The notes: generated from the letters alone by a model not told the origin. 64,000 nt of DNA from Leptolyngbya sp. SIO1E4 (GCA_010672825.2 JAAHFU020000004.1:186001-250000), one strand, 5' to 3'. Shown: positions 45,921 through 54,701, numbered from the stretch's first letter. Program-made: numbers and translations.

Positions 45921-47006
45921 CTACCGGGCTACGGCAGCGACCGTGGTTGGAATCGGTGGCTGCACCCGTTTTCCAGCCCGGGTTCGATAAAGGGTGGCTA
46001 GACGGTGTTCATATCGAGCCAAATCCTGCTCAATGGTGTTCAAAATATCAACCGTCAGCGGATCTGTGAGCTGATTGCACAAGCGATAGGTATCAATAAC
46101 GCCCGTTTGCACATCGCCCAGGGCACGACGCAAGATGGAGATTTCATCGCTGGCTTGAAACCAGCTTTGGAGCGCGGCATAGGCTTCACTACCGGGTGCT
46201 TGCCAGCTGACTTGTTCATGAAATGTTTTGTGCAGGCGCTCTTCTAGTCGCTGAACATGGCGCTGTTTGAGCACACTGATTTCCTGCAGTAGCTGACGCA
46301 GGTCTTCATGGGAGACCCGATAGCGATATTGCTTGAAGGCTTCTAGCGTGTATCGTTCTCCGATGATGGTGGTGTTCAAGGCTTGGATAAGCTCTCTTCG
46401 GGTGGACCCTCCCCAGGCTTGCCCCAGCTCCCACCATTCATAGGTGTGGTCGGTCGTGTCAGGCAAATGGGTGTCTTGAATGGTGAGCCCGAGCAGTCTA
46501 AGCAGCGTGGTGGTGAAAATGGGCAGGTCACCGGGGCGTCGAGCCGTAATCAGGTAGTCGTCTACGATCGCTGGGGCATTCAAATAGGTTGCTCCGGCAT
46601 TTTCAATATCTTTGCGAATGGCACGGCACCCAGCAACTTTCTTGCCGCCCAACTGATCCGCTTCAATTAAAACCTGGGGGCCATACCCCACTGCTGCGAT
46701 CCACTTATCTTGAGCGATCGCATCCACAACGAGGCGAACAACGTTGGGATTGGTTCGAATGCTGCCTCCCGGAATTACAAAAGCATCAAAGTCTTCAGCA
46801 CTAACTTCTGTCGCTGTGGCATCGGGTTTAATCGAAACAGCCCCTCGATAGCTTGTGTATTCATCATTCATCCGGGAGCCCAAGACGGTGACCGCTGCTC
46901 CCGCTTTCTTCAGCGCCGTGTAGGGAATTTGAAATTCCAGGTCTTCAAATTGGTTTTCAATCAAAATGGCGACTTTCTTGGAAGATGATGCATGTTTGGA
47001 TGTCAT
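45921..47006 (-). CDS. DJ-1/PfpI-like protein lacking the catalytic Cys, with helical C-terminal domain
   Basis: 361 residues. Residues 10-185 are a PfpI fold (KKVAILIENQFEDLEFQIPYTALKKAGAAVTVLGS, DFDAFVIPGG, LIEADQLGGKKVAGCRAIRKDIENAGATY, DDYLITARRPGDLPIF). At the nucleophile elbow, where active members have a CHGPQ-type motif, this protein reads GYGPQ, so the Cys is replaced by Tyr and the following His by Gly. Residues 225-345 form a separate helical region (YRYRVSHEDLRQLLQEISVLKQRHVQRLEERLHKTF...) resembling a ferritin-like bundle. It is probably not a protease or deglycase of the classical kind. It lies downstream of a TetR regulator gene on the same strand. Confidence 0.87.
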   Translation of the reverse strand: MTSKHASSSKKVAILIENQFEDLEFQIPYTALKKAGAAVTVLGSRMNDEYTSYRGAVSIKPDATATEVSAEDFDAFVIPGGSIRTNPNVVRLVVDAIAQDKWIAAVGYGPQVLIEADQLGGKKVAGCRAIRKDIENAGATYLNAPAIVDDYLITARRPGDLPIFTTTLLRLLGLTIQDTHLPDTTDHTYEWWELGQAWGGSTRRELIQALNTTIIGERYTLEAFKQYRYRVSHEDLRQLLQEISVLKQRHVQRLEERLHKTFHEQVSWQAPGSEAYAALQSWFQASDEISILRRALGDVQTGVIDTYRLCNQLTDPLTVDILNTIEQDLARYEHRLATLYRTRAGKRVQPPIPTTVAAVAR

Positions 47007-47143
47007 GGGTGCTTCCTCTGTTAAGCAACGCCACCTTTTTAAGACAGCAGAGACACTTTCATGCCTGACGTTAGAGCAGGAGTTTGAGGAAGTTGTGAAG
47101 AAGCCTGAGTTGGCAAAGACTCAAGGAGAAATCCCCTAAACAC

Positions 47144-47764
47144 TTAGGATCCCCGCATCCCATAGGCCACAAATGCTACAAGCTCTGATAATCCAGTTTC
47201 GATGTCGGCTTTTGAGCTGCTTCTGATGAGACTGTTGGGTCTTCCTATCTGTGTGATTGCCAGCACCATCAAGCTCACCACCGCATCCAATTTCCAGGAC
47301 AACTGCAGGCGTGATTGTTCTGGCAATGCTCGCTGCAACATGTCTAAAAAGCGAGCATCAGTTCCAGCAAATTCGCGCTCAACCAGCTCTTGAACCAATG
47401 GGGGTTCCATAAAAAAGCGAGCAAAAAACTTGGCTCGCTCCAGTTCCAGCTGTTTGTCGCTCAGTAAATAGCACATACCAGACTGGATAAAAGCGTTCAG
47501 CACAGTTTCAAGGGCAGGGGGCTCTTCAGCCGTTTCAATCTGCTCCAGCGCCGCTAACTGGCGCTCAATAATGGGCTGAGCCATCCGAGCAACCACAGCC
47601 TGATAGAGTTCCTCCTTAGAGCCAAAGTGGTAATTCACTAACGCCAGATTTACCCCTGCATCCCTAACGATGCTGCGCAGAGTTGTTCCATCAAAGCCAT
47701 GGGTTCCGAACATGCGTTCAGCTGCATCCAAGATTCGCTGTTTCGTGATGGCAGCAGATCCCAT
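47144..47764 (-). CDS. TetR/AcrR family transcriptional regulator
   Basis: 206 residues. The N-terminal HTH is typical (ITKQRILDAAERMFGTHGFDGTTLRSIVRDAGVNLALVNYHFGSKEELYQAVV). The C-terminal ligand domain carries a conserved-looking FARFFMEPPLVQELVEREF segment like the CecR/YbiH group of TetR regulators. It probably represses a neighbour in response to a small molecule. Candidates are the PfpI-like gene downstream (137 bp) and the MATE pump gene on the other side, whose upstream region contains a direct repeat (48044-48084). Its own promoter lies in the 460-bp divergent gap. Confidence 0.9.
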   Translation of the reverse strand: MGSAAITKQRILDAAERMFGTHGFDGTTLRSIVRDAGVNLALVNYHFGSKEELYQAVVARMAQPIIERQLAALEQIETAEEPPALETVLNAFIQSGMCYLLSDKQLELERAKFFARFFMEPPLVQELVEREFAGTDARFLDMLQRALPEQSRLQLSWKLDAVVSLMVLAITQIGRPNSLIRSSSKADIETGLSELVAFVAYGMRGS

Positions 47765-48224
47765 CTTTAGATCTCATCTTTATCAAGCGTTTAATAATAT
47801 ATCGCTCTATTGTACAAGCAAGCATCCAAGCAGGTGCGATCGCCCGCTTCAGGACAGCATCTCAGACAGGCTTACTGCCCAATGCGTATTGACCAACGCG
47901 TATTGCTTGATCGCTTTACATTGCTCTCTCCCAGGGACTTCCAAGGCAGAAGCATAGCCAGTCATAGGTTCTTTGGAGGCTCAGGCACTGCGCAAACACT
48001 AGGGTTAGACACCAAACGATAAATTCCTTGACAATTCTAAAAATTGGACATACGTTTAATAGAAGAGTTGGACAACTGTTTAATTTAAGGGTTTCAAGTT
48101 CACTCTCTTGACCAGAGACTGAGCCTGTCATGTTCCTTTCATAACTCTTTTCAGACTGAACAAAATAGTTGAAAGATTCCCAGTATCGATCACTTCAAAG
48201 CACGCAATTGACTGGAGCAAAATC
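47765..48224. other. divergent intergenic region
   Basis: No gene is supported between the tetR start and the small gene at 48225. The left part is unremarkable; the right part contains a promoter-like segment and direct repeats (48028-48084). Confidence 0.6.
48028..48084 (+). promoter_or_regulatory. candidate promoter with direct repeats
   Basis: TTGACA (48028-48033) lies 17 bp before TACGTT, with TTTAAT just after. TTGGACATACGTTTAAT (48044-48060) and TTGGACAACTGTTTAAT (48068-48084) are direct repeats 24 bp apart, a possible operator overlapping the start site for the gene at 48225 and the MATE gene. Confidence 0.45.
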
Positions 48225-48500
48225 ATGAGTCTTCTCCCCAATCAAATGAATTTTGAACTCATTTTTAGAGCCTGGCTTCATACCCAAATCACACAGTTGA
48301 GCGTTGATGTTTTACGCGCAGGTGTTTTTGTTCGTATTGCTCACTTCGATTTTCATGACACTGAATACCTCATTGAATACCAAGGAAAAGTCACTCATTG
48401 TTCACCGGAAGAAGCCTATGCAATGCTGAAATTTTATTTGGCACTAGATGATCTAGAGAAGCGAGAAAAGGTTGGCACCTCAACAATTTATCCGTTTTGA
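48225..48500 (+). CDS. small hypothetical protein
   Basis: 91 residues, not recognised. It reads as a compact α/β domain: FELIFRAWLHTQITQLSVDVLRAGVFVRIAHFDFHDTEYLIEYQGKVTHCSPEEAYAMLKFYLALDDLEK. No signal peptide or membrane segment. GACTGGAGCAAAATC precedes the ATG, a weak ribosome-binding site. The IEYQGK stretch and its 19 bases of DNA are identical to a stretch of the gene at 32118. The MATE gene starts 55 bp downstream, so they may share a transcript. Confidence 0.65.
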   Translation: MSLLPNQMNFELIFRAWLHTQITQLSVDVLRAGVFVRIAHFDFHDTEYLIEYQGKVTHCSPEEAYAMLKFYLALDDLEKREKVGTSTIYPF

Positions 48501-48554
48501 TGCTGCCAATAAATTGCGCCTATTTTGTTATCTGCTGTAGACAATAAATTTACG

Positions 48555-49928
48555 ATGATGTCTATCCAAACACAGAAACATTTCCACACTGAGGCGCGCG
48601 CGTTTTGCAAACTGGCTGTTCCTCTAGCCAGTGCCCAGGTAGCCCAGTCTGCCACCGGGTTTGCTGACACCATCATGATGGGCCGGATGGGGGCCGACGT
48701 CTTAGCTGCAGGCGGGTTGGCAGCGGTTGTCTTCCTCTTGCTCATGGTTACCATCAGCGGCATGGTGATGGGAGTGAGCCCCCTGATAGCTGAAGCTGTT
48801 GGTGCCAAGCAAAAGAGACGCATCGAACAAGTTGCCCGTCAGGGGCTCTGGTTGTCCTTGCTGATTGCGATTCCCTTCATGATTGTGACGGGGCATCTCG
48901 GCGTTTGGATAGCGCAAACGGGACAAACTGAAACGACGATCACCCTAGCGGACACCTACCTCGATATTATCCTGTGGAGTTTGTTTCCCGTAGCAGGATT
49001 TGCAGCCCTACGATCCACCGTGTCGGCCCTGTCTCAAGGCAAACCGATCATGATCATTATTGGGGTGGGTACTGCTTTTAACATCCTGGGCAATTATGTT
49101 TTGGGGTTTGGTAAATGGGGTTTTCCTGAGATGGGTTTGGCGGGCTTGGCCTTAGCCACCACCGTGACCTGGTGGGGGATGTTCATAGCGCTGGCCCTGT
49201 ATGTTGCCCGTCATCCCTCCTTGAGAGACTATCGGATTTTTCAATCGCTGCACCGGATCACCCCTCGCGTACTGGGGCAGTTAGCCTGGGTGGGTGTGCC
49301 CATTGGCTTGTTTTCAGGGTTGGAGATGGGTTTCTACACCATGATTACGTTCTGGGTAGGAACGTTAGGCACAGAGATGTTAGCCGCTCACCAGATTGTG
49401 TTTCAAACTGCAACGGTGATGTTCATGGTGCCATTGGGGAGTTCTTTTGCCACCACTGTGCGCGTTGGGCAGTGGGTCGGGCAGCGTGATCTACGGGGTC
49501 TGCAGCGGGCAGCCTGGGTCAGCATGGCGATGACCACCCTTTTCATGATGGGAGCATCGACACTCTTTTTGGTATTTCCTCGGCAAATTGTGGGTCTGTA
49601 TTTGAACCTGCAAGATCCGGTCAACGAGAATATTGTTGCCCTGGCTACGCCGCTGTTGATGGTGGGGGCGATCGCCCAAGTGCTCGACGGTTTTCAAAAA
49701 GCGGTGTACGGCTCGCTGCAAGGGCTACAAGACACCCAAGTGCCGATGGTGCTCAATATCGTGGGCTATTGGGGCATTGGTCTATTGGTTGGCTATGGTC
49801 TGGGTTTTGGCCTGCAGATGGGCGGTATTGGTCTGTGGATTGGGCAAGCCGTCGCCGCTGCCGCCGTCGCAGGTCTTTTTAGCTGGCGATTACATCACCT
49901 GATCAAGCAGCGAAAGCAGCTAACCTGA
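48555..49928 (+). CDS. MATE-family multidrug/Na+ antiporter (NorM-like)
   Basis: About 457 residues with twelve hydrophobic segments, the MATE number. The first repeat reads AFCKLAVPLASAQVAQSATGFADTIMMGRMGADVLAAGGLAAVVFLLLMVTISGMVMGVSPLIAEAVGAK, a NorM-type start with GRMGADVLAAG. The second half starts RVLGQLAWVGVPIGLFSGLEMGFYTMITFWVGTLGTEMLAAHQI. It sits in the inner membrane and exports cationic compounds in exchange for Na+ or H+. ATG 48555 and ATG 48558 are adjacent; the earlier in-frame start at 48525 is less likely. A TetR gene lies upstream in the opposite direction. Confidence 0.93.
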   Translation: MMSIQTQKHFHTEARAFCKLAVPLASAQVAQSATGFADTIMMGRMGADVLAAGGLAAVVFLLLMVTISGMVMGVSPLIAEAVGAKQKRRIEQVARQGLWLSLLIAIPFMIVTGHLGVWIAQTGQTETTITLADTYLDIILWSLFPVAGFAALRSTVSALSQGKPIMIIIGVGTAFNILGNYVLGFGKWGFPEMGLAGLALATTVTWWGMFIALALYVARHPSLRDYRIFQSLHRITPRVLGQLAWVGVPIGLFSGLEMGFYTMITFWVGTLGTEMLAAHQIVFQTATVMFMVPLGSSFATTVRVGQWVGQRDLRGLQRAAWVSMAMTTLFMMGASTLFLVFPRQIVGLYLNLQDPVNENIVALATPLLMVGAIAQVLDGFQKAVYGSLQGLQDTQVPMVLNIVGYWGIGLLVGYGLGFGLQMGGIGLWIGQAVAAAAVAGLFSWRLHHLIKQRKQLT

Positions 49929-49964
49929 TCCATAATCGAGAAACACCGCTTAGGGGATAAGGCC

Positions 49965-50762
49965 GTGGCTACGACACCCTTTCATATCCCACAGACTGAC
50001 CCGCCGCGATCGCCCCGCGAGACGCTGCCGACGATGTACGACCTCCCCAGCGAAGACCCTGAGGAACCCGGCTTGCCAGATGAATTTCATGACCATCAGC
50101 CCGAGCTATTGAGTCTCACGCTTCGATTGGCTGACTACACAGACGATAACTTCTTTACGGGTAAAGACCTCAACCTTTACTACGATGTTCGCCATCCTAA
50201 ATGGTACAAGCGACCTGACTGGTTTTTATCCGTTGGCGTACCGCGTCTCTACGACAACCAAGATATGCGCCTCAGTTATGTAGTGTGGCAAGAAGGGGTA
50301 AATCCCTTCGTGGTGGTGGAGCTACTATCTCCTGGTACGCAAAAAGAAGATCTGGGCGAAATCGAGCCGCAACCGGATACCCCCCCTGATAAATGGACAG
50401 TGTATGAAAAAATCCTGCGCATACCTTACTACATCGTGTTCGATCGCTACACCGATGAATTCAGAGCGTTTCATCTCAAGGCCGGTCACTATGAGGCGTT
50501 GAGTTTGCCTGAAGGTCGGCTCTGGCTGCCGGAACTCAAGGTTGGGCTAGGACTATGGCAGGGCTGCTATAAGCAAATCGAGCGATTGTGGCTCCGCTGG
50601 TATGACGAGGCTGGCAACTGGTTTCCAACACCTTCAGAACAGACAACATTGGCTCAACAACAAGTTGTTCAAGCACAGCGGCGGGCAGATGTCGCTGAAG
50701 CAGAGTTGGCAAGATTACAGAATCTGTTACGAGGAAAAGGAATTGACCCCGCTGACCTATAG
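49965..50762 (+). CDS. Uma2-family (DUF820) PD-(D/E)XK nuclease-like protein
   Basis: 265 residues starting with GTG. The Uma2 core is recognised by NLYYDVRHPKWYKRPDWFLSVGVPR, FVVVELLSPGTQKEDLG, KWTVYEKILRIPYYIVFDRYTDEFRAFHLKAGHYEAL and LWLPELKVGLGLWQGCY. The D...E-x-L (PDW / VVELLSP) arrangement gives the PD-(D/E)XK-like acidic pair. The C-terminus is a Gln/Ala-rich coiled coil (LAQQQVVQAQRRADVAEAELARLQNLLRGKGIDP) common in this cyanobacterial family. These genes occur in many copies per cyanobacterial genome; their role is unknown. It converges with the cyclase-domain gene 7 bp away. Confidence 0.9.
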   Translation: MATTPFHIPQTDPPRSPRETLPTMYDLPSEDPEEPGLPDEFHDHQPELLSLTLRLADYTDDNFFTGKDLNLYYDVRHPKWYKRPDWFLSVGVPRLYDNQDMRLSYVVWQEGVNPFVVVELLSPGTQKEDLGEIEPQPDTPPDKWTVYEKILRIPYYIVFDRYTDEFRAFHLKAGHYEALSLPEGRLWLPELKVGLGLWQGCYKQIERLWLRWYDEAGNWFPTPSEQTTLAQQQVVQAQRRADVAEAELARLQNLLRGKGIDPADL

Positions 50763-50769
50763 TCAATGA

Positions 50770-51411
50770 TTACCCACGTTGCCGCCGATAGATGGTGAGC
50801 GTGACGCCGGAAATTTCGTCGGTAAATCCCTCAAACAGTTGTGTGGACTTGGTGAGAAAATCGTGAGCAGACTCTGTGAGTAAGATTTCATCGTCACCGG
50901 CAATATCTTCCCCCAGTTTGGAGGCCAGGTTCATTTCATCGCCATAAAGGTCGCGATCGCCCACGACCAGCACTTCCCCATACCCAATACCGATGCTGGC
51001 GTGGAGATCCGCAGCATTCAAGCGGGTCAGTAAGTGAACGTTGGCCTGCAAGGCGAGGTCAGGATTATCAAAGACCGCGTAGAGGTTGTCGGCTTCTACT
51101 TTGCATACTCGGCCGCCTTCTTCTTCCAAGACAGGTATCGCAGTGTCTCTGAGGCAGTAAATCTCCTGCAGGGTGGGAATAATCCCTAGCTTTTGGGTAT
51201 GGCGAGAAAACCCCACCATATCCAGAACAACAATGGCAAGGGTTTGGAGGAAGCGATCGCGAATTTCGGCATCAATTTCCTCAGCGCGATCGGGGTGGCG
51301 ACGGCGCTCTTCTAGAAGTAACACTAACTGCTCATCTGGAGGGAGATTGGTGGGTACGCATTGCCCCATATCAACGACCTCTCTTGCATTATTGGGGCCA
51401 TTCTTGGCCAT
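50770..51411 (-). CDS. class III adenylate/guanylate cyclase-domain protein
   Basis: 213 residues. A short helical N-terminus (LPPDEQLVLLLEERRRHPDRAEEIDAEIRDRF) precedes a cyclase homology domain. The first metal-binding Asp is in VVLDMVGFSR, the second in KVEADNLYAVF, and the transition-state region is YGDEMNLASKLGE. The usual Arg of NxAxR is Lys, and the purine-contact positions are not obviously standard, so catalysis is possible but uncertain. There is no sensor or membrane segment, so it would be a soluble enzyme or nucleotide-binding protein. It is divergent from the LysR gene. A hairpin-like inverted repeat lies 12 bp upstream. Confidence 0.85.
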   Translation of the reverse strand: MAKNGPNNAREVVDMGQCVPTNLPPDEQLVLLLEERRRHPDRAEEIDAEIRDRFLQTLAIVVLDMVGFSRHTQKLGIIPTLQEIYCLRDTAIPVLEEEGGRVCKVEADNLYAVFDNPDLALQANVHLLTRLNAADLHASIGIGYGEVLVVGDRDLYGDEMNLASKLGEDIAGDDEILLTESAHDFLTKSTQLFEGFTDEISGVTLTIYRRQRG

Positions 51412-51422
51412 CCATTAAGCTA

Positions 51423-51441
51423 TTCCCACTCAATGTGGGAA
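51423..51441. promoter_or_regulatory. short inverted repeat between cyclase-domain and LysR genes
   Basis: TTCCCAC-TCAAT-GTGGGAA is a perfect 7-bp inverted repeat just upstream of the minus-strand cyclase-domain start and in the divergent gap with the LysR gene. It could be an operator or an mRNA leader hairpin. Confidence 0.45.
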
Positions 51442-51592
51442 GTGCAACATCAAGGTTGACCGCGTCTGAGAATTTGCCGTGTTCTCGCTTTTCCCGTTTC
51501 CGGCCAATTGTTGTCTGTGTAAGATAAAGTGAGTTCAAGCTAAAGTATTTTTGCCACCCTACAACAATTGGCAGTGATTAAGGAGCGTGCCG

Positions 51593-52477
51593 ATGAGTAT
51601 CTGGGATGGTGTTTCTGAATTTATTACCGTGGTGGATGCTGGCAGTTTCTCCGCAGCCGCTAAACGGTTGGGGGTTTCCACATCCTATGTGAGTCGGCGG
51701 GTTGCCAGTTTGGAGGCACGTTTGGGGATTCGGTTGTTAGCCCGATCAACTCGCAAGGTACGCATGACCGATGCGGGTGCCGAATATTATCGCCGCTGTA
51801 CCGATTTGGCCGCCGGACTTGAAGAAGCCAATCAAGTCGTTATGGGCGAAACTGCTGAGGTGGTTGGACGAATTCGAGTGGCAGCTGCGGGAGCCTTTGC
51901 TGAACGCTATGTCGCTCCGGCCTTGGCAGAATTTGCAGCACAACATCCCAAAGTCCAAATCGAAATTGGCTTCAACTCTCGCATTATTAACCTGATTGAC
52001 GAGGGGTTTGACTTTGCCGTGCGCTACGGGGTGTTGGAAGATAGCAGTCTCATTGCTCGTAAGTTAACGAACCGAACGCTGGTGACCTGTGCCAGTTCTG
52101 ATTATTTGAAGCGGTGCGGCACACCCAAAGAACCCGAAGATCTTCGAGAACATGCTTGTTTGTGCGGTAACAGCGATCGCTGGCGATTTAGCTACCCAGA
52201 GGGTCATCGGGTAATCCGGGTCTCTGGCCCTTGGATTAGCAACAACGGCGTTGCTTTGGTGGCTGCAGCCAAGCAAAACTTAGGTATTGTTTATTTGCCG
52301 CGAGTTAACCTCGTAGAGGCTCTGAATGCTGGACAGCTAATCCCAATCTTGGAAGATTTTTGGGACCGTGATCGGGCCACTTGGATTGTTTATCCCAACC
52401 GCCATCACTTACCGCTGCGGGTGAGACGGGTCATTGAATTTCTGCTTGAGCATTTCCGCACTCAAGAAGAGGTCTGA
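51593..52477 (+). CDS. LysR-family transcriptional regulator
   Basis: About 294 residues. The N-terminal winged HTH is standard (FITVVDAGSFSAAAKRLGVSTSYVSRRVASLEARLGIRLLARSTRKVRMTDAGAEYY). The C-terminal periplasmic-binding-like domain senses a small ligand (VVGRIRVAAAGAFAERYVAPALAEFAAQHPKVQIEIGF...). ATG 51593 has AAGGAG 8 bases upstream and is preferred to GTG 51587. The wording SFSAAAKRLGVSTSYVSRRV is typical of the large DsdC/AaeR-like branch. The regulated genes are not evident; the divergent cyclase-domain gene is one candidate. Confidence 0.92.
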   Translation: MSIWDGVSEFITVVDAGSFSAAAKRLGVSTSYVSRRVASLEARLGIRLLARSTRKVRMTDAGAEYYRRCTDLAAGLEEANQVVMGETAEVVGRIRVAAAGAFAERYVAPALAEFAAQHPKVQIEIGFNSRIINLIDEGFDFAVRYGVLEDSSLIARKLTNRTLVTCASSDYLKRCGTPKEPEDLREHACLCGNSDRWRFSYPEGHRVIRVSGPWISNNGVALVAAAKQNLGIVYLPRVNLVEALNAGQLIPILEDFWDRDRATWIVYPNRHHLPLRVRRVIEFLLEHFRTQEEV

Positions 52478-52496
52478 AGTTTTTATGCCCGACAGA

Positions 52497-52569
52497 TATA
52501 GCAGAGGGCAGAAGGGTGAATAGAAATGCTTGGTTAGAAAGCCGTTGAGTTATCTGGACTGCCCTGACA
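52497..52569 (-). repeat. dispersed repeat family B, copy 3
   Basis: On the minus strand it reads GGCAGTCCAGATAACTCAAC, GGCTTTCTAACCAAGCATTT and a CCCTTCTGCC tract, closely matching 60246-60305. An ATAGCAAAAGGCAGAA element (52586-52601), the reversed family A end, sits beside it. Confidence 0.75.
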
Positions 52570-52733
52570 CAAATGCAGATTTCGATAGCAAAAGGCAGAA
52601 TAGAACATCCTGAACTCTTTAATGAAAAGAGTGGATTTCCTGGGTTTTGCCACGCCTGCAGGCATGATGGGAAAGTCTGCATGAACACCTGAATCGATTG
52701 TCCATTGGCAATAAGGCGTATCTCTCATTAACT

Positions 52734-54281
52734 ATGCAGGATTTCAACTGGAAAAAGCTTCAAAATGGCTCAGACATCCGGGGCGTTGCGATCGCAGGCG
52801 TTCCCAATGAGCCTGTCAATCTCACCCGTGAAGTTGCGTACCGTCTGGGGCAAGCCTTTGTCGCCTGGTTGGCTTCTAAGCTAGATCAACCCGCTGCAAA
52901 TTTACGACTCGCTGTGGGTCGAGACAGTCGAATATCCGGGCCTGACTTGATGCAGGGGGTGATGGACGGCATGGCCGCCTGGGGTAGCCAAGTTTACGAT
53001 TTTGGCATGGCCTCTACCCCAGCGATGTTCATGAGTACGGTGACGCCAGGGTTTGACTGTGATGGGGCCATCATGCTGACCGCCAGTCACCTACCCTACA
53101 ACCGGAACGGGCTCAAATTTTTCACGGCTCAGGGCGGCTTAAGCAAACCAGACATTACTGAGATTTTGACCCTGGCTGAGCAAAACGACTTTCCCACCAA
53201 TCATGAAGCGAGGGAGATCGCAGCCCAGGCCATTGCAGCAATCGAAACGCAAGACTTCATCTCTGTCTACGCTGAGCAACTGGTGCAGAAAATCCGTGCT
53301 GCGGTCAACCATCCAGAACATTTTGAGCAGCCTTTACAGGGGTTGAAAATTATCGTCGATGCCGGGAATGGGGCAGGCGGGTTCTATGCCAGCAAAGTGC
53401 TAGAACCGTTGGGGGCCGACACCACAGGCAGCCAGTTTCTAGAACCAGACGGGATGTTCCCCAACCATATCCCTAACCCTGAAAATTCAGCAGCGATGGA
53501 TTCTATCTGTCAGGCAGTCACTGCCCACACAGCAGACTTCGGTATCATTTTTGACACGGATGTCGATCGCTCCGCTGCGGTAGATCACCAGGGACAAGAG
53601 CTGAACCGGAACCGCTTGATTGCACTGATTGCCGCGATCGTGCTGCGAGAACACCCAGGTTCCACAATCGTCACCGACTCGATTACCTCCGATGGCTTGA
53701 CCCAATTTATTGAAAAAGACCTGGGGGGCAAGCACCATCGGTTTAAGCGGGGCTATAAAAATGTTATTAGTGAGGCCATCCGCTTGAATCAAACTGGGGA
53801 AGCGTCTTGGTTGGCGATCGAAACCTCCGGCCACGGAGCCATGCAGGAAAATTATTTTCTGGATGACGGTGCCTATTTGGTCAGCAAACTCTTGATTGAA
53901 CTGGCCAGGGCCAAACAAGCTGGACAATCCATAACGGATTTGATTGCATCCCTTAAAGAACCCCAAGAGAGTCGAGAAATTCGCATCAAACTTGGGGTAG
54001 AGGATTTCAAACCCTATGGTGGGAGCGTGATTGAACAACTCCAAACGTTTGTCACCCAACAGTCAGACTGGGCAGTTGTGCCCAATAACTATGAGGGCAT
54101 CCGCGTTGCCTGCCAATCCCCAGCAGAAAACGGCTGGTTTTTGCTGCGCCTCTCCCTACACGATCCGGTTTTGCCTTTAAATATCGAATCGAATGTTGAG
54201 GGAGGGGTCACCAAAATTGCTGATCGATTGTTGGCTTTTTTAAGCACGATCCCTTCCCTCGACTTGTCTGCCTTTGATTAA
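52734..54281 (+). CDS. phosphohexomutase (phosphomannomutase/phosphoglucomutase family)
   Basis: About 515 residues from ATG 52734. The four α-D-phosphohexomutase domains are visible. GSDIRG near the N-terminus binds substrate. The phospho-Ser loop is TASHLPYNRNGLKFF (usually TASHNPxxxNGxK). The Mg loop is FDTDVDR in IIFDTDVDRSA, the sugar-specificity loop is ETSGHGAM, and the phosphate site lies near the C-terminus (EGIRVACQSPAENGWFLLRLSLHDP). It interconverts hexose-1- and hexose-6-phosphates for polysaccharide or glycoprotein synthesis; specificity is not decidable. The ASHLP in place of ASHNP marks the branch. The upstream gap holds repeats. Confidence 0.93.
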   Translation: MQDFNWKKLQNGSDIRGVAIAGVPNEPVNLTREVAYRLGQAFVAWLASKLDQPAANLRLAVGRDSRISGPDLMQGVMDGMAAWGSQVYDFGMASTPAMFMSTVTPGFDCDGAIMLTASHLPYNRNGLKFFTAQGGLSKPDITEILTLAEQNDFPTNHEAREIAAQAIAAIETQDFISVYAEQLVQKIRAAVNHPEHFEQPLQGLKIIVDAGNGAGGFYASKVLEPLGADTTGSQFLEPDGMFPNHIPNPENSAAMDSICQAVTAHTADFGIIFDTDVDRSAAVDHQGQELNRNRLIALIAAIVLREHPGSTIVTDSITSDGLTQFIEKDLGGKHHRFKRGYKNVISEAIRLNQTGEASWLAIETSGHGAMQENYFLDDGAYLVSKLLIELARAKQAGQSITDLIASLKEPQESREIRIKLGVEDFKPYGGSVIEQLQTFVTQQSDWAVVPNNYEGIRVACQSPAENGWFLLRLSLHDPVLPLNIESNVEGGVTKIADRLLAFLSTIPSLDLSAFD

Positions 54282-54536
54282 GCCATCTGTCAGTAAGTGA
54301 TGTCGCAGCATGCAGGTGTGTTAGAAAAGACTCAACATGGCTCGCAATCTTGCCCCAGTCGGGCTAGCGACTACTATAAACAGCCAGAATCGGGGGCAGT
54401 TTTGAGCCTGCTACCCACTGCCTACATCACTTTTACTCTCTATTACAGTCTCACCATTTTGAGGCTCATATATCAGATGATAAAAGGCAGGGCAATTTAC
54501 CAACCCACACTACAACGCTCCATCAATGCCTACTAG
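54282..54536. other. intergenic stretch without a convincing gene
   Basis: A 79-codon frame exists here (54297-54536), but it has no ribosome-binding site and an unnatural composition, so I do not call it. No clear terminator follows the phosphohexomutase gene. Confidence 0.5.
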
Positions 54537-54701
54537 ATGAATAACCTGTATCAGCTCATCCAACATCAAGCCAGCTATGCCGAACTAGTCGCATGGATGC
54601 AAAAACAAGAGCAGTGTAACTATCTGCAAGCTTGCCTTAAGGTCAATCAAGAACTGAGGCAATACCGTTTGCAATACCCAGCTAGAGAAGATTATCCCTA
54701 G
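54537..54701 (+). CDS. short hypothetical protein (54 residues)
   Basis: The frame reads MNNLYQLIQHQASYAELVAW, then MQKQEQCNYLQACLKVNQEL and RQYRLQYPAREDYP. It is a highly charged helical peptide with normal codon choice and ends 42 bp before a strong terminator. Support is weak: there is no clear ribosome-binding site and I do not recognise a family. It could also be the remnant of a longer gene. Confidence 0.4.
   Translation: MNNLYQLIQHQASYAELVAWMQKQEQCNYLQACLKVNQELRQYRLQYPAREDYP

Noticed and set aside
49965-50762. Uma2 protein as a homing endonuclease or intein piece
   Set aside because: It lacks LAGLIDADG or GIY-YIG motifs, and the Uma2 fold and coiled coil match the abundant cyanobacterial family.
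54297-54536. 79-codon plus-strand frame after the phosphohexomutase
   Set aside because: It has no ribosome-binding site, an erratic composition and no family signal.
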